NCBI GenBank assembly: GCA_029549705.1
Contig: JAKPIR010000408.1
Coordinates: forward strand, 1 to 14,902
From: Pseudomonadota bacterium
Lineage (GTDB): Bacteria; Pseudomonadota; Gammaproteobacteria; Burkholderiales; Methylophilaceae
Length of the DNA: 14,902 nt
Reading direction: 5' to 3'
Of this stretch, positions 6,626 through 13,154 are shown one piece after another (within the stretch, counting starts at the first letter, position 1; each line of letters opens with the position of its first letter). A program made the translations under genes and the position numbers. Under the pieces are notes generated by a model, which saw only the letters and a program-made list of their open reading frames with translations, ran no database searches and had not been told where the DNA came from.

Positions 6626-8695
6626 ATGAATAAATATATCAGAATGTTGATTTGGGTTGCCGTTGCCCTGTTGGGCGCTTTTGCCATATCAGGCATTGCG
6701 TTAAATCGGGGTGAGAGCATTAATGCATTGTGGCTGATTACAGCGGCAGTGTGTGTGTATGCCATTGCTTACCGGTTTTACGCAGCTTGGATTGCGGCAA
6801 AAGTGTTGGTAATAGACGAGACGCGTGCAACGCCTGCTGAGCGCTTAAATAACGGGCGTGATTTTATTCCAACCAATAAATGGGTGGTGTTTGGGCACCA
6901 TTTTGCCGCTATTGCCGGGCCTGGCCCATTGGTAGGACCTACCTTGGCAGCCCAGTTTGGCTACCTGCCAGGCACACTTTGGATTTTAATTGGTGCCGTA
7001 TTGGGTGGCGCCGTGCAAGACATGGTGACGTTGTTTATTTCAACGCGCCGTGATGGTCGCAGTTTGGGGCAAATGGCACGAGATGAAATTGGCGCAATCG
7101 GTGGCACGGCCGCGTTGGTGGGCACATTTTTGATTATGATTATTCTCATTGCGGTGCTGGGCTTGGTGGTGGTGAACGCGATGAAACACAGCCCGTGGGC
7201 GACTTCAACGGTGGCGGCTACAATTCCTATCGCCATGATTGTGGGCGTTTACATGCGTAATATTCGCCCGGGTCGCGTTTTGGAGGCCACAACGCTTGGC
7301 GTAGTGCTACTATTGTTTTCAGTCTTTGCGGGTGGCTGGATTGACCATCACGAAACCTTACGTACATATTTTGACCACGATGGTTTACCGCTCGCTTTTG
7401 CCATTATCGTTTATGGATTTGCGGCTGCGGTACTACCGGTGTGGCTATTACTTGCGCCGCGCGATTATTTATCAACTTTTGTTAAATTAGGCACCATTGC
7501 ATTATTAGCCATTGCGATTGTGATACTGCGTCCTGATATTCATATGCCAGCGTTGACGCAATTTACTGATGGCACTGGGCCGATTTTTGGTGGAAAACTC
7601 TTCCCGTTTGTGTTTATTACCATTGCGTGCGGTGCAATTTCTGGTTTTCACGCGTTGATTTCTTCGGGCACCACGCCAAAATTACTCAGTAACGAACGCG
7701 ATATTCGCATGATAGGCTATGGCGCGATGTTGCTTGAAAGTTTTGTGGCTATTATGGCGATGATTGCTGCTACCGTACTTGAACCTGGTATTTTCTTTGC
7801 AATTAACAGCCCTGCGGGCGTGGTGGGCAAAGAGGCGGTTGATGCGGTGGCAAAAATCAATAGTTGGGGCTTTGCCGTGACGGTAGAGCAAATGAGCCAG
7901 CTTGCCAAAGATATGGGAGAGAGCAGTTTATTTGCCCGCACGGGCGGCGCACCGAGCTTGGCAGTTGGTATGGCCAGTATTTTTGGCAGCGCATTTGGTA
8001 AGGGCATGTTGGCACTTTGGTACCATTTTGCCATTATGTTTGAAGCCATTTTCATTTTAACCACACTTGATGCGGGTACGCGAGTGGGGCGTTTTATGTT
8101 GCAAGACATGCTAGGGAATTTTAATAAAAAACTTGGTGAAACTTCTTACATGCCCTCGGTGATTTTAACCAGCGCGGTTGTGGTGGCAGGCTGGGGTTAC
8201 TTTTTATATATCGGCGTGATAGACCCGAATGGGGGCGTAAATATTTTATGGCCATTATTCGGTATTGCGAACCAAATGCTGGCTGCCATTGCCTTATGCG
8301 TAGCAACAGGCGTTTTGGTTAAATCGGGTAAATTGAAATATGCATGGGTCACGGGTTTGCCATTGTTTTGGTTAGTGATTATTACGACGACGGCAGCCTA
8401 TGAAAAAATATGCAGTGATGACATTCGCGTTGGTTTTTTTGCAGCGGCAAACGATTTAAGTGCCAAATTAAGCGCTGGCGTATTGCCACCAGAAAAAGCA
8501 GCTGTGGCACCACAACTGATATTTAATCAGCATTTGGATGCGTATTTAACCTTGTTTTTTGTGGTCGTGTTGTGGGTGGTGTTACTGGATATGTTGCGTT
8601 TGTGCGTTCGATATTTAGCTGGCAAGCCGGTTTTGGCAATATCTGAAGCGCCGCATGAAGTCACACAATTAGAAAATACATGGGTGAGAGATTAA
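6626..8695 (+). CDS. cstA: Carbon starvation / pyruvate transporter, CstA-BtsT family
   Basis: This 689-residue polytopic inner-membrane protein has the size of E. coli CstA/BtsT. The family hallmark is the N-terminal block GHHFAAIAGPGPLVGPTLAA followed by GYLPGTLWILIGAVLGGAVQDM. Later blocks are FHALISSGTTPKLL, TLDAGTRVGRFMLQD and LWPLFGIANQMLAAIAL. Many hydrophobic segments span the whole length. Family members take up pyruvate with protons or, as first described for CstA, peptides during carbon starvation. The start ATG at 6626 opens with a typical MNKYIRMLIWVAVALLG first membrane helix. An upstream in-frame start at 6536 would overlap radC and adds no family sequence. The YbdD-type partner follows after 9 bp, the standard arrangement. 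Confidence 0.93.
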   Translation: MNKYIRMLIWVAVALLGAFAISGIALNRGESINALWLITAAVCVYAIAYRFYAAWIAAKVLVIDETRATPAERLNNGRDFIPTNKWVVFGHHFAAIAGPGPLVGPTLAAQFGYLPGTLWILIGAVLGGAVQDMVTLFISTRRDGRSLGQMARDEIGAIGGTAALVGTFLIMIILIAVLGLVVVNAMKHSPWATSTVAATIPIAMIVGVYMRNIRPGRVLEATTLGVVLLLFSVFAGGWIDHHETLRTYFDHDGLPLAFAIIVYGFAAAVLPVWLLLAPRDYLSTFVKLGTIALLAIAIVILRPDIHMPALTQFTDGTGPIFGGKLFPFVFITIACGAISGFHALISSGTTPKLLSNERDIRMIGYGAMLLESFVAIMAMIAATVLEPGIFFAINSPAGVVGKEAVDAVAKINSWGFAVTVEQMSQLAKDMGESSLFARTGGAPSLAVGMASIFGSAFGKGMLALWYHFAIMFEAIFILTTLDAGTRVGRFMLQDMLGNFNKKLGETSYMPSVILTSAVVVAGWGYFLYIGVIDPNGGVNILWPLFGIANQMLAAIALCVATGVLVKSGKLKYAWVTGLPLFWLVIITTTAAYEKICSDDIRVGFFAAANDLSAKLSAGVLPPEKAAVAPQLIFNQHLDAYLTLFFVVVLWVVLLDMLRLCVRYLAGKPVLAISEAPHEVTQLENTWVRD

Positions 8696-8704
8696 ACGTA
8701 AACC

Positions 8705-8896
8705 ATGCTCAAAAAATTAAAACATTTATGGCACATGGTGCGCCGCCTCACTGGTGATGATGCCTACGAGGTGTATTTGAAACATCACGCGGAATTTCAT
8801 CAGTCCTCACCTGATGCCCCGCCGCCATTATCACGCAAAGAATTTTTTAAAATTTGGCAAGATAGCCAATGGAAAGACATTAAGCGGTGCTGCTAG
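8705..8896 (+). CDS. ybdD: YbdD/YjiX family small protein, CstA partner
   Basis: This 63-residue basic protein matches the YbdD/YjiX (DUF466) family. It has the central AYEVYLKHHAEFH segment, a PPLSRKEFFK motif, and a C-terminal end KRCC, like the RCC terminus of E. coli YbdD. These proteins are nearly always encoded directly after cstA-type transporters; their function is not established, though an accessory role is likely. The gap to cstA is 9 bp with no strong Shine-Dalgarno, suggesting translational coupling. Its last codons overlap the next gene by 10 bp. Confidence 0.88.
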   Translation: MLKKLKHLWHMVRRLTGDDAYEVYLKHHAEFHQSSPDAPPPLSRKEFFKIWQDSQWKDIKRCC

Positions 8897-9126
8897 AACA
8901 TTCACTGAGTGAAGAGGATGTATCGCGCATCATAGAAATGGCCTGGGAAGACCGGACGGCGTTTGAAGCAATAGAATACCAATTTAAACTCAATCAAGAT
9001 GCTGTGATTAAGTTAATGCGTAGTCACCTAAAACCAAGTTCCTTTAAACTCTGGCGTAAACGTACACGTGGACAAGTCACCAAGCATCTGCATTTGCGGG
9101 TTGCTGGCGTGAGCAGACATCAATGA
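8887..9126 (+). CDS. TIGR03643-type (DUF2805) small conserved protein
   Basis: This 79-residue protein contains LSEEDVSRIIEMAWEDRTAF, EAIEYQFKLN and LKPSSFKLWRKRTRGQVTKH, the signature stretches of the TIGR03643/DUF2805 family as I recall it. The pattern suggests a small helix-turn-helix-like fold with a strongly basic C-terminal tail; no function is known to me. The GTG start at 8887 overlaps the end of ybdD by 10 bp and gives the expected family N-terminus. The next in-frame ATG (codon 18) would cut into the conserved block. Overlap and shared strand indicate coupling to cstA-ybdD. No clear terminator follows. Confidence 0.75.
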   Translation: MLLEHSLSEEDVSRIIEMAWEDRTAFEAIEYQFKLNQDAVIKLMRSHLKPSSFKLWRKRTRGQVTKHLHLRVAGVSRHQ

Positions 9127-9165
9127 CCGCAACACAACAAATTGCATCGCTAACGCTTATCAAAC

Positions 9166-9354
9166 TTACATGCGCTGATAAATATTATCAATTTGCATCT
9201 CATCAATTTCAGACAACGCTACAGGGTCTCTTAAATCATATTCTTTATTGACGACACGCGTGCTGATTAAGTCAAATTGTGCAGGCTGATATTGCGGCAA
9301 AATGTAGTTCAACTCTGATTCTTTTTTAAAAAGTTTATCAATTAAATTTTTCAT
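9166..9354 (-). CDS. Small protein of unknown function
   Basis: This encodes a 62-residue protein, MKNLIDKLFKKESELN at the start and IDEMQIDNIYQRM at the end. I do not recognise it. It has an amphipathic basic N-terminal helix, an acidic C-terminal half, no cysteines, and no signal peptide or membrane segment. It is probably real because a strong Shine-Dalgarno (GGAG) lies 9 nt before the ATG and a dyad (9396-9410) lies upstream where an operator could be. It converges on the cstA run and marks the left edge of the accessory region. Confidence 0.55.
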   Translation of the reverse strand: MKNLIDKLFKKESELNYILPQYQPAQFDLISTRVVNKEYDLRDPVALSEIDEMQIDNIYQRM

Positions 9355-9395
9355 GGTCGTTTACTCCAAAATACATCACGCTGTGACAATGTTGA

Positions 9396-9410
9396 GTCAG
9401 ATTAGCTGAC
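9396..9410. promoter_or_regulatory. Dyad upstream of the small unknown gene
   Basis: GTCAG (9396-9400) and CTGAC (9406-9410) form a perfect 5-bp inverted repeat with a 5-bp spacer, about 42-56 bp upstream of the ATG of the minus-strand small gene. The geometry fits a dimeric repressor or activator site, but it is short enough to arise by chance. Confidence 0.3.
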
Positions 9411-9635
9411 CCTATACATAGATAAGCAAAGCTTGTGCCAATCAAATTTTAGATAAACAGCATGAATTATTTATATAACCTATTGAATTTTATTAAATTA
9501 TTTTTATATGGATGATACCGCAACAGCAAGGTCGACAATAAAGTGTCATTCGGCGAATAGAAATGACAACTCTTCGACAATTTAAACTGAAAATTAAGAA
9601 AGCATCGGATAAGTGTTTGCCTAGGCGATTCAATA

Positions 9636-9679
9636 TTCAATTTAACTTCATATAGCATTCATCAATAGTTCATATTTCA
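9636..9679 (+). promoter_or_regulatory. Four phased direct repeats, candidate response-regulator operator
   Basis: TTCA begins at 9636, 9647, 9658 and 9669, exactly every 11 bp, and three of the four units read TTCAT. Flanking TTCA copies at 9629 and 9676 each lie 7 bp outside the outer units. Direct repeats with an 11-bp period are the known binding geometry of OmpR/PhoB-family regulators. A weak -10 (TATCTT, 9689-9694) follows, so the last unit would overlap the -35 position. The array lies upstream of the PAP2 remnant, and an OmpR-type regulator is encoded 1 kb downstream. Confidence 0.45.
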
Positions 9680-9724
9680 ATGACACTCTATCTTTCAAGC
9701 TTATGGTTAATAGCTTAATAAAAC

Positions 9725-10147
9725 ATGGAGGAGGCTCAAGGTGTCATTAAAAAAAGCTTATACATTACACGTATGCATCATTTAGATAGCAGTCTATGTA
9801 TTGCTGTAAATCATACGAGTCAGTACAGGTTGGTACGAAATTACTTTAGATTGATCAGTAGGTTAGGTAATGGTGTGTTTTGGTATTGCCTAATGGTTGG
9901 TATTTTAATCACTAAAGGTACCGAAGGGCTTGTACCAGTTCTGCATATGGCAATTGCGGGTCTTGTTGGAACAATGCTCTATAAGTGGTTAAAAGGTAAG
10001 ACATTGCGGCCGCGACCATACGAGGTACATCAAGATATTTGGTTATCTGGCACGCCTCTAGATATGTCAGCTGCAATTATTGGTCGCCGCTATACCGCAG
10101 TATTTAAATATCGCTCAGTTCAAACAGTTAAAAACTGCTTGAGCTGA
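9725..10147 (+). pseudogene. Truncated PAP2-family membrane phosphatase
   Basis: The first 113 codons match the N-terminal half of PAP2 (phosphatidic acid phosphatase type 2) proteins: HHLDSSLCIAVN, SRLGNGVFWY, two membrane segments (about 49-65 and 67-87), and the first catalytic motif KxxxxxxRP (Lys90 to Arg97-Pro98). It then runs to SGTPLD, after which intact members continue with the PSGH motif. Here the frame continues with 27 unrelated residues to a stop. PSGH and the third motif SRxxxxxH are absent in all three plus-strand frames, so the product cannot be catalytic. The start is also odd: GGAGGAGG at 9728 looks like a ribosome-binding site lying inside the annotated frame, and the GTG behind it (9741) is out of frame unless the A7 tract at 9749-9755 had one more A. 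An alternative start is ATG at 9773. Confidence 0.7.
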
Positions 10148-10195
10148 GTTGTTCAGGGGCGACTAAATACTGAATCGCCAAGCAAACGACAAAAT

Positions 10196-10233
10196 ATTAA
10201 TTTAAAATTAATCCTAATCGGATATTCTATATT
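10196..10233 (+). promoter_or_regulatory. Candidate PmrA-like box and promoter of the PepSY-two-component operon
   Basis: ATTAAT at 10196-10201 and again at 10207-10212 form a direct repeat of 11-bp period, resembling the PmrA/QseB-type box (two TTAA-containing hexamers 5 bp apart). A -10-like TATATT lies at 10228-10233, which puts the second half-site over the -35 position (about 10205-10210). That is the usual layout for activation by this regulator family. An alternative -10 is TATAAA at 10241. The site probably autoregulates the operon starting at 10297. Confidence 0.4.
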
Positions 10234-10249
10234 TGTAAGATATAAATTA

Positions 10250-10271
10250 GAGTGCTTTGCACGAAGCGCTC
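10250..10271 (+). other. Hairpin in the leader of the PepSY operon
   Basis: GAGTGCTT (10250-10257) pairs with AAGCGCTC (10264-10271) through 8 bp with one G-U pair, closing a 6-nt loop. It lies between the putative promoter and the GAGG ribosome-binding site at 10286. It has no U-tract, so it is not a terminator; it could protect the mRNA 5' end or be incidental. Confidence 0.35.
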
Positions 10272-10296
10272 AAATATAACTAAATGAGGCGGACTC

Positions 10297-10656
10297 TTGG
10301 TTTTTGATATGAATATCCAGTTCGGTAAAATTTATAGAGATTTAATGCCAATAGCATTTTCATTGCTTTTTGTGTGCTTGGTTGGCATTTTGATTGCAGT
10401 TAACCCTGTCGTTACTTTTGCTGAAGATAGTCAAGTCCTTGCACGTAAGCTAAGTACTTCAGGACAAATATTATCCCTTGAAATCATCCACAAAAAAGCT
10501 AAAGCCATAAAATCTGGGAAGATTTTAGAAACTGAACTTGAGATCAAAGGAAGTCGATATATTTACGAAGTTGAGCTGCTTGACGACAAAGGTCTAGTTT
10601 GGGAAATAGACCTTGACGCCAAAACCGGTAAATTAATTAAACTGGAAGAAGACTGA
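10297..10656 (+). CDS. PepSY domain protein, exported
   Basis: This 119-residue protein has one hydrophobic segment (about 17-39) ending in VVTFAEDS, which fits a cleavable signal peptide. A PepSY domain follows (about 47-119), with the repeat-typical QILSLEIIHKKAKAI, YIYEVELLDDKGLVWEIDLD and DAKTGKLIKLEED. PepSY domains are small periplasmic modules often encoded beside two-component systems, thought to bind or restrain proteins or peptides. The TTG at 10297 lies 7 nt after GAGG; the ATG at 10309 is in frame but 19 nt away, so the true start is uncertain by four codons. It is the first gene of an operon with the response regulator 2 bp downstream. Confidence 0.82.
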   Translation: MVFDMNIQFGKIYRDLMPIAFSLLFVCLVGILIAVNPVVTFAEDSQVLARKLSTSGQILSLEIIHKKAKAIKSGKILETELEIKGSRYIYEVELLDDKGLVWEIDLDAKTGKLIKLEED

Positions 10657-10658
10657 AT

Positions 10659-11324
10659 ATGCGCCTTCTTTTAGTGGAAGATGATATTGCATTAGGATCA
10701 CAGCTACATCATGCGCTCAAGAAGGCAGGATACGCTGTAGATGTATCAACTGACGGCGTGGACGCTGAGGCTGTTGGTGACCTTGAGCCATATGATTTAA
10801 TTGTGCTTGATCTCGGATTGCCCAAGCGACCTGGCCTCGAAGTGCTTAGCAACTGGCGCAAACGAGGCAATCAGGTTCCTGTTGTAATTCTTACCGCTCG
10901 CGGCAGCTGGCAAGAAAAGGTTGAAGGCTTTAAAGCAGGCGCTGATGATTATGTTGGCAAGCCATTTCAGATTAATGAATTACTGGCAAGAATCAACGCG
11001 GTTCTTAAACGTAGTGCTGGATCTGTTGCAGGCACTCTAAAAGTTGAAAATATCACTTTGGATGAAGATAAGCAGGAGTTGATTTTACAAAATGATCAAC
11101 GTCAAAGTCTTACCGCTACAGAATTTAGGTTACTTCGTTACTTCATGCTGCACCCAGGGCAATTGTTATCTAAATCCAAACTGACAGAGCATGTCTATGA
11201 GTATGACCAGGACAAAGACAGTAATGTTGTCGAAGTATATGTGAATAGGTTGCGACAAATTATTGGTCCAGAACTGATTAAAACTAGGCGCGGACAGGGT
11301 TATATATTTGGAAATAGTGATTGA
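10659..11324 (+). CDS. OmpR-family response regulator (PmrA/QseB/PhoP type)
   Basis: This 221-residue cytoplasmic transcription factor has a receiver domain (1-115) with the acidic pair Asp8-Asp9, the phospho-acceptor Asp51 in VLDLGLP, Thr79 in ILTARG and Lys101 in GKPF, all the conserved activation residues. A winged-helix OmpR/PhoB DNA-binding domain follows (about 128-218), with LTATEFRLLRYFMLHPGQLL, DSNVVEVYVNRLR and TRRGQGYIF. It starts 2 bp after the PepSY stop, and its TGA overlaps the kinase ATG (TGATG). The sensor kinase is therefore its cognate partner. Such regulators bind direct repeats of 11-bp period, which occur at 10196 and 9636. Confidence 0.93.
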   Translation: MRLLLVEDDIALGSQLHHALKKAGYAVDVSTDGVDAEAVGDLEPYDLIVLDLGLPKRPGLEVLSNWRKRGNQVPVVILTARGSWQEKVEGFKAGADDYVGKPFQINELLARINAVLKRSAGSVAGTLKVENITLDEDKQELILQNDQRQSLTATEFRLLRYFMLHPGQLLSKSKLTEHVYEYDQDKDSNVVEVYVNRLRQIIGPELIKTRRGQGYIFGNSD

Positions 11325-12664
11325 TGGCCTCATTAAAAACTAGACTGTCATGGGGGCTGATGCTGAGTTTGATTGCACTACTCACATTACAGTGGCTCAT
11401 CGTCATGTATGCGATTAGCCGTCTTACTGAAAATCAGTTGATTGATAGATTGCAGCGTGAATGTGAAAACCTACTGTCAATAGTCGATTTTAATTCTTTA
11501 GATCAGCTGCAGATAGACGCTCAACGGATGGGCGCAATTTATCAGCGTCCGTTTTCTGGTCACTACTACACAGTTTTTACATCGAAACAAACATCCATTT
11601 CCCGATCACTTTGGGACGCTGAACTAAGTTTTCAATCATTAGCTGCTGGACAGGAGCGTAAATTAAGATTAAATGGTCCAAACGGACAGTCGCTGTTGGT
11701 GGTTTTACGAGGCTATAAAAAACAGGATCATACGATCACGGTGGCTGTGGCAGAAAATATAGAGCCCTTACAGGCAAACATCAATCGATTCCAATTGCTC
11801 TATGCTCTTATTTCAGTCGTTGGATTATTAGTTCTTTTTGGGGTGCAGAGGTTGATGGTTTTAAATGCACTAAAACCTCTTAAAAATATTCAAGTAAATA
11901 TAGATAAACTTGGTCGAGGGGAAACGAGTCTTTTAGAATCAGAGGGGCCAGATGAAATAAGACCGCTGATTGACGCCATCAATCGATTGCTGACAGGGAT
12001 GGATCGCAAGTATCACCGCTCCAGGGAATCTTTAGGTAACTTGGCTCACGCTTTAAAAACCAGACTCTCGTTAGTTAATCAAATAGCGGAGCATCCAATC
12101 TTCAGTCATAACCCTGACATTCAATCATCTATCTATGAGTCAACTACAGTGATGAGCAACATCATTGAGCGTGAGTTAAAACGTGCCCGCCTGCTCGGTG
12201 ATGTTCGTCCAGGTCGCCAAGTTGATTTAAAAGTTGGCATCGCAGAGTTGATCAATACGTTAAGGCTGATCTACGCATCAAAGGGCGTTAACATTACTTC
12301 AGAAGTCGCCATAAACGCTCAGTTTTTTGGAGACAAAGAAGACTTGATGGAAATGCTAGGAAACCTACTGGATAATGCCTGCAAATGGTCTCGAAATCGC
12401 GTCTCGCTAACGGTGATGGATGGTGAAGGTGTATCCTTTATCATCGAAGATGATGGAGATGGTGCATCAGTGGCTGACTTAAATATGCTCACTCGACGTG
12501 GGTTCAGGGCAGATGAATCGCAACCTGGCAGCGGACTAGGGCTGGCTATTGTGAATGACATTGTGGAAAGTTATAACGGAACCCTCAATTTCAGCAGATC
12601 TGCAGCAATGGGCGGGCTACGTGTAGAAATTAAGCTTGATCAATTCAAGAAAAAAACCACATAA
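11324..12664 (+). CDS. Sensor histidine kinase, PhoQ-like
   Basis: This is a 446-residue inner-membrane kinase. A membrane helix at about 10-31 and a second at about 158-178 bracket a periplasmic sensor region of about 125 residues without recognisable motifs. A HAMP-like linker and the dimerisation helix follow, with His242 in NLAHALKT, close to the PhoQ-type H-box HSLKT. The catalytic domain shows an N box (NLLDNACKW), a G1 box (EDDGDG) and a G2 box (GSGLGLAIVNDI). The residue six after... the H-box Pro normally found at His+5 is Arg here (HALKTRL), which is unusual. I chose the ATG at 11324, which overlaps the regulator stop by one base; a TTG one codon earlier is also possible. A perfect terminator ends the operon. 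Confidence 0.92.
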   Translation: MASLKTRLSWGLMLSLIALLTLQWLIVMYAISRLTENQLIDRLQRECENLLSIVDFNSLDQLQIDAQRMGAIYQRPFSGHYYTVFTSKQTSISRSLWDAELSFQSLAAGQERKLRLNGPNGQSLLVVLRGYKKQDHTITVAVAENIEPLQANINRFQLLYALISVVGLLVLFGVQRLMVLNALKPLKNIQVNIDKLGRGETSLLESEGPDEIRPLIDAINRLLTGMDRKYHRSRESLGNLAHALKTRLSLVNQIAEHPIFSHNPDIQSSIYESTTVMSNIIERELKRARLLGDVRPGRQVDLKVGIAELINTLRLIYASKGVNITSEVAINAQFFGDKEDLMEMLGNLLDNACKWSRNRVSLTVMDGEGVSFIIEDDGDGASVADLNMLTRRGFRADESQPGSGLGLAIVNDIVESYNGTLNFSRSAAMGGLRVEIKLDQFKKKTT

Positions 12665-12702
12665 AATTAAAAGGGTATCTGGAATCTGATACCCTTTTAA
12701 TT
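12665..12702. terminator. Bidirectional terminator between kinase and second PepSY gene
   Basis: A perfect 15-bp stem (AATTAAAAGGGTATC, 12665-12679, with its complement at 12688-12702) has an 8-nt loop and A/T-rich ends on both sides. It lies directly after the kinase stop and 12 bp from the stop of the convergent PepSY gene, so it serves both. Confidence 0.88.
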
Positions 12703-12714
12703 ACTTAGACATGA

Positions 12715-13038
12715 TTAAAACCAGTCACGCTTTATGCTGCCAACCTTGCCAGTCTTAGCGTCAATGACAACGTCCCACTCTTTGCCATCGGCATCTACAA
12801 TTTCAAACTCGTAATCCCAGCCTTTTGAAAACTTGCGGTTTTCCAAATCTGCATCTTTAACCACGCCAGGCTTTGCAGCAAGCGCCTTAGCTTTTGCTTC
12901 ATCTAATGAGATTAGACTAAACTGCTTAGAGATTGCTTCCATTTCTTGCAAATCATCATCATCGGCTACTGCATTAGTCGATAATATTCCCAACATCAAT
13001 ATTGTTGCGGCACTAGTTTTATAAACTGAATTTTTCAT
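12715..13038 (-). CDS. Second PepSY domain protein, periplasmic
   Basis: This 107-residue protein has a clear signal peptide (1-26, ending NAVA before an Asp run DDDD) and a single PepSY domain: SLISLDEAKAKALAA, GWDYEFEIVDADGKEWDVVI and DAKTGKVGSIKRDWF. The ATG has an excellent Shine-Dalgarno (AAGGAG, 8 nt away) and a promoter-like sequence upstream. It points toward the two-component operon and shares its terminator. Its domain differs clearly from the first PepSY protein, so it is not a recent duplication. It may be a target of the regulator or a periplasmic feedback partner of the kinase; that role is inference. Confidence 0.88.
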   Translation of the reverse strand: MKNSVYKTSAATILMLGILSTNAVADDDDLQEMEAISKQFSLISLDEAKAKALAAKPGVVKDADLENRKFSKGWDYEFEIVDADGKEWDVVIDAKTGKVGSIKRDWF

Positions 13039-13056
13039 TAGATCACTCCTTTATTG

Positions 13057-13085
13057 TTTAAAGTAAGCCTAATTTACATTCTCAA
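13057..13085 (-). promoter_or_regulatory. Putative promoter of the second PepSY gene
   Basis: On the minus strand TTGAGA (13080-13085) and TTTAAA (13057-13062) are 17 bp apart, 18 bp upstream of the start codon. The -35 is good and the -10 moderate. The implied leader is very short, so the true start site may differ. Confidence 0.4.
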
Positions 13086-13110
13086 CCTTAAAACAAGCTG
13101 AATATACTGT

Positions 13111-13139
13111 AAAAACAGATCAAGTTAGCATCTGTTTTT
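13111..13139. terminator. Terminator-like hairpin upstream of the second PepSY gene
   Basis: AAAAACAGAT (13111-13120) and ATCTGTTTTT (13130-13139) form a perfect 10-bp stem with a 9-nt loop, with A and T runs at the ends. It separates the IS21 remnant from the PepSY gene and could block transcription from the transposon side. The G/C content of the stem is low, so efficiency is doubtful; an operator is the alternative. Confidence 0.45.
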
Positions 13140-13154
13140 AGCCAGTGGCAGAAG

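Larger units (their letters stand above)
9355..9724. other. AT-rich intergenic stretch, no convincing gene
   Basis: This 370-bp gap separates the small minus-strand gene from the PAP2 remnant. It contains the GTCAG-N5-CTGAC dyad (9396-9410), a TGTCATT/AATGACA inverted repeat near 9544-9571, and the phased TTCA array (9636-9679). A 63-codon minus-strand frame (9467-9658) has no Shine-Dalgarno and low-complexity content and is not counted as a gene. Confidence 0.6.

Noticed and set aside
7717..8109. 130-codon minus-strand frame inside cstA
   Set aside because: It is the antisense shadow of a well-supported membrane transporter gene, with no ribosome-binding site or motif.
9467..9658. 63-codon minus-strand frame in the AT-rich gap
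   Set aside because: It has no ribosome-binding site, low-complexity composition and no recognisable motif, and it covers the phased TTCA array.
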